NCBI GenBank assembly: GCA_945897365.1
Contig: CAMDFD010000039.1
Location: forward strand, 1-9,798
Length of the DNA stretch: 9,798 nt
Source of the DNA: Bordetella parapertussis
GTDB taxonomy: Bacteria > Pseudomonadota > Gammaproteobacteria > Burkholderiales > Burkholderiaceae_B
Direction: 5' to 3'
The notes beneath the pieces are model-generated. The model did no database searches, was not told where the DNA came from, and was given only the letters and a program-made list of their open reading frames with translations. Of this stretch, positions 1 to 5,531 are shown one piece after another. Position numbers and translations under genes: made by a program. Position 1 is the stretch's first letter. The number at the start of each line of letters is the position of its first letter.

Positions 1-1524
1 CGTGAATTGTTTTTCGCGCGCGTCACGCAACATGCCGTACGACAGATCGCGCTCGAGGTTTTTCAGCATCTTCATGCGCTCTCACTGAGGTTTCATCTCG
101 GAAGGCAAACCGGTGGCGTGAGTCGAGATATCGAACGCGGCACGCGTGCCATCCAATCCTTGGTCTCATTTTCTCTCTACAGCATTGTCCCAACGCTCTT
201 TGAGTTCTTGTTGGTGTTGGGCTATTTCGCCTACAACTACGATATTTGGTTTGCGGGTATTACGCTTAGCGCCTTGGTCATCTACATCATCTTTACCATT
301 TACGTGACCGAGTGGCGCACGCACTTGCGTCGGACCATGAACGATATGGATTCGCGTGCGAATCAAAAAGCCATTGATTCATTGCTGAATTTTGAAACAG
401 TGAAGTATTTTGGTAACGAAGCTTTCGAGGCTAAACGTTACGACGAAAATTTGCTACGGTATCAGGCCGCTGCGATCAAATCACAAAAGTCTTTGTCGTT
501 ATTAAATGTCGGTCAACAAGCCATTATCGCAACGGGTTTAGTGTTGATCCTCTGGCGTGCGACCTTAGGCGTCGCAGACGGCTCAATGACGCTAGGCGAT
601 TTGGTACTGGTCAATACCTTGATGATCCAGCTCTACATCCCTCTAAATTTTCTTGGCGTGATTTACCGTGAAATCAAACAGTCGCTCACGGATCTTGATC
701 GGATGTTTACTTTACTTGAGTCGGATCGCGAGATTGCTGATGCACCAAACGCGCCTGCCTTATTGATTGCCGATCAAAAGAATGGACCTGAAGTACGCTT
801 TGAAAATGTGTCGTTTCACTACGAGTCCAATCGGGAAATCCTGCACGATCTGAGCTTTGTGATGCCGGCGGGTACGACGACGGCCGTCGTTGGGCGCAGC
901 GGCGCGGGCAAAAGCACCTTGGCGCGTTTGTTGTTCCGTTTTTACGATGTCCAGCATGGTCGGATTTTGCTGGATGGCCAAGATTTACGTTCGGTGCAAC
1001 AGAGCAGCTTGCGTCAAGCGCTTGGGATCGTTCCACAAGATACGGTCCTGTTTAACGACACGATTGGCTATAACATCGCCTACGGAAGACCGGGTGCGTC
1101 CGAGCAAGAGGTGCAGGCGGCGGCACGCGCCGCTCAGATGGATCAATTTATCGAACATTTGCCTGATGGATATAAAACTCAGGTGGGTGAGCGCGGACTC
1201 AAACTCTCCGGCGGTGAAAAGCAGCGAGTCGCGATCGCACGGACTTTGCTGAAAAAACCTGCCATGTTGATTTTTGATGAGGCGACCTCCGCGCTTGACT
1301 CCAAGACCGAACGCGCGCTTCAGGACGAGCTTGCCAGTCTCGCGCGCAACCACACCACCTTGATCATCGCGCATCGTTTATCGACGATCGTGCATGCCGA
1401 TCAGATTTTAGTGATGGAGCATGGCCGGGTGATTGAGCGCGGCACGCATCAGGACTTGATCGCAGCCAACGGTGCGTACGCACAAATGTGGCGGATGCAG
1501 AAAAGAGAAGAGGGTGAGAGCTGA
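1..1524 (+). CDS. Atm1/HMT-type ABC exporter, permease fused to ATPase (5' end outside window)
   Basis: Inner-membrane half-transporter with a transmembrane domain followed by a nucleotide-binding domain. The frame is open from base 1 (Arg-Glu-Leu-Phe-Phe) with no convincing start, so the gene begins upstream. About 507 residues are visible; family members are usually near 600, so roughly the first 90-100 are missing. Visible ATPase motifs, numbered from base 1: Walker A GRSGAGKST near 298, Q-loop VPQDTVLFNDTI, signature LSGGEKQ near 402, Walker B MLIFDEATSALD near 422, and the switch histidine in IIAHRLST near 458. The membrane part carries blocks characteristic of the Atm1/ABCB7 branch: SLRFHLGRQTGGVSRDIERG, VTEWRTHLRR and DSLLNFETVKYFGNEAFE. 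Bacterial and mitochondrial relatives export glutathione-linked sulfur compounds or metal-glutathione complexes and work as homodimers. The subfamily is clear; the exact substrate is inferred. The gene is separated from its downstream neighbour by a convergent terminator. Confidence 0.92.
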   Translation, partial: RELFFARVTQHAVRQIALEVFQHLHALSLRFHLGRQTGGVSRDIERGTRAIQSLVSFSLYSIVPTLFEFLLVLGYFAYNYDIWFAGITLSALVIYIIFTIYVTEWRTHLRRTMNDMDSRANQKAIDSLLNFETVKYFGNEAFEAKRYDENLLRYQAAAIKSQKSLSLLNVGQQAIIATGLVLILWRATLGVADGSMTLGDLVLVNTLMIQLYIPLNFLGVIYREIKQSLTDLDRMFTLLESDREIADAPNAPALLIADQKNGPEVRFENVSFHYESNREILHDLSFVMPAGTTTAVVGRSGAGKSTLARLLFRFYDVQHGRILLDGQDLRSVQQSSLRQALGIVPQDTVLFNDTIGYNIAYGRPGASEQEVQAAARAAQMDQFIEHLPDGYKTQVGERGLKLSGGEKQRVAIARTLLKKPAMLIFDEATSALDSKTERALQDELASLARNHTTLIIAHRLSTIVHADQILVMEHGRVIERGTHQDLIAANGAYAQMWRMQKREEGES

Positions 1525-1541
1525 CGCTCTTCACCCCCTTT
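1501..1541. terminator. Bidirectional intrinsic terminator between convergent genes
   Basis: A stem pairs GGGTGAGAGC (1512-1521) with GCTCTTCACCC (1526-1536), with one bulged T and a TGAC-type loop. The left arm overlaps the last codons of the ABC exporter. Plus-strand reading is followed by CCTTT, a modest T run. Minus-strand reading is followed by the T-rich TCTTCTCTTTT. It sits between two genes that end facing each other, so it fits termination of both, more strongly for the nitroreductase transcript. Confidence 0.65.
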
Positions 1542-1578
1542 ATCAATATCACGTTGAGTCAGTTGGGCTGTCGAACGT

Positions 1579-2418
1579 TTAGCGCATGTCAAAACCGAGT
1601 TGTTTCAGCGCGTCGACCAGTAGATCGCGTCCAGCCATTGCTTCAGGTCCGCGGACACGATTTAATGACTGGATATGCCAGGGACCGAGCGGCTTCATGG
1701 CTTGTTCAGCGTAAAACTTTTCCATTGTGACGTTGTACGCATCCACCGCTTCTTTATACGCGATCGGATTGTAGGTTTCTCTGTGCAGCACTGCGCTTTG
1801 TGGCAAGCGTGGCTTGACCACGTTTTTAGCGGTTGTGGTGGGATCAGGATGTCCTACGCACATACCAAAAGTCGCAAAACTCATGGGTGGGAGGCCTAAT
1901 TCTTTGGCGACGTCCAAGGGCTTGTTACGAATGCCACCGATATACACAATACCCAAGTCGAGGGACTCAGCAGCGATCGTGGCATTTTGGGCGGCCAGTG
2001 AGGCATCGATCGTGCCCATCAACAGCATTTCGAGATAGTTTAGGCTTTCATAGGCATGATGATGTTCATCGCCCAAGGCTTTGAGACGGGCGAGGTCGGC
2101 GACCCAAACTAAAAACAAAGGACAGGCACTAATCCACTTTTGATTGCCGGCCATCGCCGCCAGACGGTCTTTGCGACCCTGGTCTTCGACCGCGACCACA
2201 CTCCAGGTTTGCAGGTTGGAGGAGGTCGAAGCGGACTGGGCTGCAGCCACGAGGAGTTCGGCGGTATTGGACGCCAAGGGCTGATCGGTAAATCCGCGTA
2301 CCGATTTGTGCTGGAAAAGGGTTTCGATCGTAGGGTTCAACGCGTCGAGGACTTGAGTGCCTTGTCCGTACCGTGCTTTGAGGAGCGTTTCGAGGTCTTT
2401 TGTTGTTTGTGTGCTCAT
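1579..2418 (-). CDS. NfsA-like FMN-dependent nitroreductase/oxidoreductase
   Basis: Cytoplasmic flavoprotein of the nitroreductase superfamily, closest in character to the NfsA/FRP group that uses NADPH to reduce nitro compounds, quinones or flavins. With the chosen start it has 279 residues; NfsA has about 240, the excess being an N-terminal leader of some 30 residues. Visible family marks: HKSVRGFTDQPL at 37-48 (FMN phosphate-binding region), ASTSSNLQTWSVV at 63-75, the LAAMAGNQKWI segment, and GIVYIGGIRNKP followed by LGLPPMSFATFGMCVGHP at about 156-191. The ATG at 2418 is chosen because GGAAAG lies about 8 bases before it and the protein then begins MSTQTT. A longer frame to 2481 would add 21 residues but has no ribosome site and covers the likely promoter. 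The gene is divergent from the EamA permease. The physiological substrate is unknown; nitroreductase activity is often incidental in this family. Confidence 0.85.
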   Translation of the reverse strand: MSTQTTKDLETLLKARYGQGTQVLDALNPTIETLFQHKSVRGFTDQPLASNTAELLVAAAQSASTSSNLQTWSVVAVEDQGRKDRLAAMAGNQKWISACPLFLVWVADLARLKALGDEHHHAYESLNYLEMLLMGTIDASLAAQNATIAAESLDLGIVYIGGIRNKPLDVAKELGLPPMSFATFGMCVGHPDPTTTAKNVVKPRLPQSAVLHRETYNPIAYKEAVDAYNVTMEKFYAEQAMKPLGPWHIQSLNRVRGPEAMAGRDLLVDALKQLGFDMR

Positions 2419-2447
2419 TTGCTTGCTTTCCGTTGCGACATGAAGAT

Positions 2448-2475
2448 GCCATAGCATACCTTGGGTTACAGTCAA
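2448..2475 (-). promoter_or_regulatory. Candidate sigma-70 promoter for the nitroreductase
   Basis: On the minus strand TTGACT (2475-2470) matches the -35 consensus at five of six bases. It is followed after 16 bases by TATGGC (2453-2448), a weak -10 that is preceded by TG to give an extended -10 element (TGCTATGGC). Transcription would start near 2441, leaving a leader of about 20-25 bases before the ATG at 2418. It lies in the short divergent gap shared with the EamA gene. No comparably good plus-strand promoter was found there. Confidence 0.45.
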
Positions 2476-2486
2476 TGCCAAAATAC

Positions 2487-2493
2487 AGAGGAG
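2487..2493 (+). promoter_or_regulatory. Shine-Dalgarno site that fixes the TTG start of the EamA gene
   Basis: AGAGGAG is a near-ideal ribosome-binding site placed six bases before the in-frame TTG at 2500. No such site precedes the earlier in-frame TTG at 2461 or the later ATG at 2536, so it decides the start of the downstream permease. Confidence 0.75.
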
Positions 2494-2499
2494 TACACG

Positions 2500-3411
2500 T
2501 TGACTTTAGAGGAGCAAAAGCGCCGCCGTCGGGCGATGTTGCTATTGGCGCTGCTCGTGCTGGCATGGGGCCTGAATTGGGTGATCGCCAAGATGACGCT
2601 TGAGTATGTGACGCCTGTCTGGGTGACCGCGTTACGGTTGTTACCGGCTTGTGCGTTGTTTTTTATGCTGTGTCTGGCGACGGGGCAGCTGCGCATCCCT
2701 GTTAAAGCGGATCTTCCCGTGGTGTTCAGTATCGGCTTGCTTCACATGGTGGGGTTTTCTGTCTTGGTCAGCGTTGGCTTACAGTTTCTACCGGCGGGCA
2801 AGTCGATCGTGCTGGCCTATACCTCGCCGCTCTGGGTCGTTCCCGCCGCCTGGTTTTTTCTGCGAGAGCCTTTGACAGTCAGACGGCTACTGGGTTTACT
2901 GATCGGACTCTCAGGTGTGGTGTTGATTATGCAGCCTGGACAGATGGATTGGAGTGATTCCAATATTGTCATTGGTCATGTTTTTATGCTGACGGGGGCC
3001 CTTTGTTGGGCGATTTCTATCGTGTATGGACGCGTACACAAATGGGTGACGCCGCCCTTTTCGTTATTGCCCTGGCAAATGTTGGTAGGAGGTGTGGTTC
3101 AGTTGGTGTTGGCGTTGGTGCTTGAAGGCATCCCGGAGATCAACTGGACACTCGAGCTTTGGCTGCTCATTGGTTTTAACTGCCTGATCGGCAACGGAGT
3201 GGCGTATTTGTTGATGAACTTGGTCAGCCGAGATCTCCCTGCTGGAATGGTGTCGATGGGTTTGCTGGGTGTGCCAGTGATCGGCCTGGTCTGCGCGAGC
3301 GTATTCTTGGGTGAGACACTCGGATTGCCCTTGGTCTTTGCGGCGGGACTGATTATTGTGGGTATAGTGCTTGGCACGATGTCGGGTCGTAAAAAAAACA
3401 TTGAGCTGTAA
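2500..3411 (+). CDS. EamA/DMT-superfamily inner-membrane permease
   Basis: Predicted inner-membrane transporter of the drug/metabolite transporter superfamily (EamA, RhaT-like), 303 residues, the usual size. A basic N-terminus (EEQKRRRRAM) precedes about ten hydrophobic segments arranged as two repeated EamA halves, roughly residues 13-140 and 150-290. Family-typical pieces are LVLAWGLNWVIAK in the first helix, YTSPLWVVPAAWFFLREPLT near the end of the first half, LLGLLIGLSGVVLI, and LLGVPVIGLVCASVFLGETL near the end of the second half. Members mostly export amino acids or small metabolites; this one's substrate cannot be told. TTG is used as start because of the strong ribosome site just before it. 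No terminator separates it from the GrdB-like gene 48 bases downstream, so the two are probably co-transcribed. Confidence 0.88.
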   Translation: MTLEEQKRRRRAMLLLALLVLAWGLNWVIAKMTLEYVTPVWVTALRLLPACALFFMLCLATGQLRIPVKADLPVVFSIGLLHMVGFSVLVSVGLQFLPAGKSIVLAYTSPLWVVPAAWFFLREPLTVRRLLGLLIGLSGVVLIMQPGQMDWSDSNIVIGHVFMLTGALCWAISIVYGRVHKWVTPPFSLLPWQMLVGGVVQLVLALVLEGIPEINWTLELWLLIGFNCLIGNGVAYLLMNLVSRDLPAGMVSMGLLGVPVIGLVCASVFLGETLGLPLVFAAGLIIVGIVLGTMSGRKKNIEL

Positions 3412-3417
3412 AAAAAC

Positions 3418-3443
3418 TTCAGCGATCTTCATTTCAGCGATCT
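3418..3443 (+). repeat. 11-bp direct repeat upstream of the GrdB-like gene
   Basis: TTCAGCGATCT occurs at 3418-3428 and again at 3433-3443, a 15-bp period, in the 48-bp gap between the EamA and GrdB-like genes and just before the AAGGAG ribosome site at 3445-3450. The sequence is certain. Whether it is a small duplication or a protein-binding pair is not known. Confidence 0.6.
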
Positions 3444-3459
3444 CAAGGAGCTAGTCATC

Positions 3460-4395
3460 ATGAGTCAAACGGAATCAGACCTCGGCTTCGCCTCGGATGA
3501 GGACGTACCGATCTCCTACATGACCCGAACGCGCGATTGGTATCTTGCTTTGGGTTACGGTAATCCCTATCGTTGGGCGCATTACGCTGAGGTGCCGTTC
3601 ACACCGTTGCGCAAGCCGCTTGCGCAAATGACCGTTGCGTTGGTCTCCACCGCTTCACCTTACGATCCCTCCAAGGGTGAGCAAGGCATTGGCGCGCCCT
3701 ACAACGCAGAGGCCAAGTTTTACAAGGTTTACTCTGGCGATGTCCGGCAAGACCATGATGTGCGTATTTCTCATGTGGCAATCGATCGTAAAAACACCAC
3801 AATGGAGGACAGCCGAACGTGGTTTCCTTTACCTGCCCTTAGAGAGGCTGAGGCGGCAGGACGTATCGGACGCTTAGCTCCGTATTTCTTTGGCATCCCC
3901 ACTAATCGCAGCCAACGTCATACGATCGAAGTGGATTGTCCAGAGGTTCTTAGGCGTTGCCAGGCGGATGGTGTTGAAGCAGTCGTGCTTGTGCCCAATT
4001 GTCCCGTGTGCCATCAAACACTGAGTTTGGTCGCACGCTACCTCGAGGCTGCCGGTATTTCGACGGTATTACTGGCATGTGCTAAAGACATCGTTGAGCA
4101 CTGTGGCGTTCCACGTGCGATGTTTAGTGATTTTCCTCTCGGTAATGCCGCTGGCAAGCCGAACGATCCTGTTTCGCAGAGCGCGACACTCGAGTTGGCG
4201 TTTCGTACCTTGGAGTCGGCACCTACGGGACGCACGACAGTTCAATCGCCTCAGCGTTGGAGCGCGTCGCATGCGTGGAAACAAGACTATTCGAATGTTG
4301 AGCGGGTGAGCCCACAAGAATTGGCCCGGTTGCGTTCCGAGAACGACCGGGCCAAAGAAGCTGCGCGCGCCTTGCGCGCGGATCAGCTGACTTAG
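3460..4395 (+). CDS. GrdB-like protein (glycine/sarcosine/betaine/D-proline reductase component B family), cysteine form
   Basis: 311-residue soluble protein with no signal peptide or membrane segment. The N-terminal part (FTPLRKPLAQMTVALVSTAS, residues 47-66) and the central block VEAVVLVPNCPVCHQTL at about 173-189, followed by LEAAGISTVLLACAKDIVEH and FSDFPLGNAAGKP, resemble GrdB, the substrate-binding subunit of anaerobic reductive deaminases. There a selenocysteine-x-x-cysteine motif attacks the substrate; here the motif is Cys181-Pro-Val-Cys184 with an ordinary TGT codon. It is well short of the roughly 430-residue GrdB. A charged, helical tail (residues about 285-308) closes it. AAGGAG lies nine bases before the ATG. 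It probably shares a transcript with the EamA permease and converges on the Bug gene with a 4-base overlap. The reaction is unknown: thiol-based reductive cleavage, desulfuration or a non-redox role are all possible. Family assignment is from remembered motifs, not a search. Confidence 0.72.
   Translation: MSQTESDLGFASDEDVPISYMTRTRDWYLALGYGNPYRWAHYAEVPFTPLRKPLAQMTVALVSTASPYDPSKGEQGIGAPYNAEAKFYKVYSGDVRQDHDVRISHVAIDRKNTTMEDSRTWFPLPALREAEAAGRIGRLAPYFFGIPTNRSQRHTIEVDCPEVLRRCQADGVEAVVLVPNCPVCHQTLSLVARYLEAAGISTVLLACAKDIVEHCGVPRAMFSDFPLGNAAGKPNDPVSQSATLELAFRTLESAPTGRTTVQSPQRWSASHAWKQDYSNVERVSPQELARLRSENDRAKEAARALRADQLT
3607..3627 (+). repeat. Perfect 9-bp inverted repeat inside the GrdB-like gene
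   Basis: TTGCGCAAG (3607-3615) and CTTGCGCAA (3619-3627) are exact reverse complements around a CCG triloop, falling in codons about 50-56. It would make a stable RNA hairpin early in the coding region. It may simply follow from encoding Leu-Arg-Lys-Pro-Leu-Ala-Gln, so function is unproven. Confidence 0.6.
4321..4355 (+). repeat. Perfect 10-bp inverted repeat near the 3' end of the GrdB-like gene
   Basis: TTGGCCCGGT (4321-4330) pairs exactly with ACCGGGCCAA (4346-4355). The 15-base loop contains a second small pairing, GTTC with GAAC around CGA, so the whole can form an extended hairpin. It lies inside coding sequence, about 40 bases before the stop, beside a second hairpin. No good T run follows on either strand, so it is not by itself a classical terminator. 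Confidence 0.65.
4354..4388 (-). terminator. Candidate intrinsic terminator of the Bug gene, embedded in the convergent coding region
   Basis: On the minus strand, just past the Bug stop codon, AGCTG + CGCGCGC pairs with GCGCGCG + CAGCT around an AAG loop, with a three-base bulge. It is followed directly by TCTTT. That is the order expected for rho-independent termination of the minus-strand transcript. The same bases encode the last residues of the GrdB-like protein, so the terminator is overlapped by coding sequence of the opposite gene. Confidence 0.5.
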
Positions 4396-5372
4396 TTTGC
4401 TTGAACGCCTGCTTTCTGAAGGAGGGGACCGAGCGTATCGATTTCCTTTTTCAGGTGTTCAGCAAGTTTTGCGGGCACAGCGAGGTCTGGCGAAACAGGT
4501 GAAGTGCCCATACCGGCCAAGCGTGCTTTGACGTCAGGGTCTTGCACCGCTTTGGCCAAGGAGGCCGAGAGCTTGTCAATCACGGGCTGGGGCGTGCCTT
4601 TTGGCGCATAGATTCCAAACCAAATGCTCAGGTCAAAGCCTTTGACACCCGCTTCGGTGATCGCTGGCAGGTCAGGCAAGGAATCGATCCGCTTGGTGCC
4701 CGCTACAGCGTACGCTTTGACGCGATTGCTCTTGATATGGGCGACGGTGCTGGTGGTTTGGTCGCACAAGATATCGATTTGACCGCCCATCAAGTCGTTC
4801 ATGGCGGGACCCGTACCCTTGTAAGGGATGTTGTTGAGCTTGACGTCGAGAGCTTGCATGAACATCAAACTGCACATGTGTGATGCAGAGCCCACGCCGG
4901 CGTTACCCATACTGATTTTGTCTTGATTCTTTTTGACGTATTCGACAAATTCCTTGGTGTTCGCAGGAGGAAAGTCCTTGCGCGCGACCACCACCATCGG
5001 GCCTACGGTCGCGAGGCCGACAGGCGAAAAGTTGGTCACAGGGCTGTAGGACAGATTTTTAATCATCATCGGGTTCGTGGCATGGCTAATGTGCGTCATC
5101 AAGAGCGTATAGCCATCTGGAGCCGAGCGCGCGACGCGCGCGGTACCGATGCTGCCACTCGCACCTGCTGGATTATCAACAATGATTTGCTGACCAAGAT
5201 TTTTTTGCATCGCGGCTGCAAACAAGCGCGTGATGGTGTCGCCTGGACCGCCTGGAGCATAGGGCATGACCATGGTGATGGTGCGGTTGGGGTAGTCTTG
5301 AGCGACCGCGGAAAATGAGCCCGCGCTAAGCAGCAAGGAGGCGCAAAGTGTGCGCAAGAATGCCTTGTTCAT
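4392..5372 (-). CDS. Bug/TctC-family periplasmic solute-binding protein
   Basis: Exported binding protein of the tripartite tricarboxylate transporter type, 326 residues, the usual length. A signal peptide covers residues 1-24 (Lys3/Arg7, hydrophobic core ASLLLSAGSF, cleavage expected after SAVA before QDYP). Then come the typical TITMVMPYAPGGPGD (31-45), QQIIVDNPAGASGSIGT (61-77) and APDGYTLLMTH (84-94) blocks that line the ligand cleft. Bug proteins bind small carboxylates, amides or aromatic acids; many are orphans without membrane partners nearby, and no TctA/TctB gene is in this window. AGGAG lies nine bases before the ATG. The gene is divergent from the lyase gene and its stop overlaps the end of the GrdB-like gene by four bases. 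The context suggests it delivers the substrate of the neighbouring enzymes, which is an inference. Family assignment is secure; the ligand is unknown. Confidence 0.92.
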   Translation of the reverse strand: MNKAFLRTLCASLLLSAGSFSAVAQDYPNRTITMVMPYAPGGPGDTITRLFAAAMQKNLGQQIIVDNPAGASGSIGTARVARSAPDGYTLLMTHISHATNPMMIKNLSYSPVTNFSPVGLATVGPMVVVARKDFPPANTKEFVEYVKKNQDKISMGNAGVGSASHMCSLMFMQALDVKLNNIPYKGTGPAMNDLMGGQIDILCDQTTSTVAHIKSNRVKAYAVAGTKRIDSLPDLPAITEAGVKGFDLSIWFGIYAPKGTPQPVIDKLSASLAKAVQDPDVKARLAGMGTSPVSPDLAVPAKLAEHLKKEIDTLGPLLQKAGVQAN

Positions 5373-5433
5373 ATTGAAAATCTCCTGATCATGATTGGGT
5401 TTCGGGCGGATGAGGCCGAGCCGTGAAGCCGAA

Positions 5434-5439
5434 TATACT
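5434..5439 (+). promoter_or_regulatory. Candidate -10 element in the Bug/lyase divergent region
   Basis: TATACT matches the sigma-70 -10 consensus at five of six bases. No good -35 lies at the right distance (ATGAGG at 5410-5415 is poor), so an activator may be needed. The same bases read on the minus strand give TATATT one step away, so the AT-rich core could serve either gene of the 159-bp divergent gap (5373-5531). A near-palindrome GGCGATATTGCC follows at 5457-5468. Transcription toward the lyase would start near 5446. Confidence 0.3.
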
Positions 5440-5489
5440 ATGCGATACGTTTATTGGGCGATATTGCCTTATGGGCTGCCGTTTTTTTT

Positions 5490-5522
5490 CCATTTTCGAC
5501 ACTTTTCCGAGCCATTTTCGAG
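5490..5522 (+). repeat. Three tandem 11-bp units upstream of the lyase start
   Basis: Units CCATTTTCGAC (5490-5500), ACTTTTCCGAG (5501-5511) and CCATTTTCGAG (5512-5522) lie end to end. The outer two are identical over their first ten bases and the middle one is degenerate. An eight-T run (5482-5489) precedes them and the ATG at 5532 follows nine bases later. The 11-bp period is close to one helical turn. This could be a stacked protein-binding site, a leader element or a chance expansion. Confidence 0.55.
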
Positions 5523-5531
5523 TCTATTCTC

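Noticed and set aside
985..1374. A 129-codon minus-strand open frame inside the ABC ATPase domain
   Set aside because: It lies opposite the Walker B, signature and switch regions of the ATPase, and its protein resembles no family I know.
2419..2481. N-terminal extension of the nitroreductase to 2481
   Set aside because: It would cover the likely promoter (2448-2475), lacks a ribosome site, and the added residues do not look like part of the family.
2129..2566. A 145-codon open frame on the minus strand overlapping the nitroreductase and EamA starts
   Set aside because: It runs in another frame over a clearly conserved nitroreductase, has a composition rich in Arg/Pro/Ser typical of shadow frames, and spans the divergent promoter region.
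3393..3399. An in-frame A AAA AAC heptamer at the end of the EamA gene, resembling a -1 frameshift site
   Set aside because: A -1 shift would meet a TGA at 3402-3404 after one more residue, and no stimulatory structure follows, so it would only swap the last few residues.
4000..4011. A possible selenocysteine site in the GrdB-like protein
   Set aside because: The key codon is TGT (Cys), there is no in-frame TGA, and no selenocysteine insertion is needed.
4923..5318. A 131-codon plus-strand open frame inside the Bug gene
   Set aside because: It is antisense to a well-supported binding protein, is rich in Arg/His/Gly, and has no ribosome site or recognisable domain.
5454..5531. Upstream extension of the lyase to TTG 5454, adding 26 mostly hydrophobic residues
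   Set aside because: It has no ribosome site, covers the T run and 11-bp repeats, and lyases of this family begin close to the IFKDMFGT segment.
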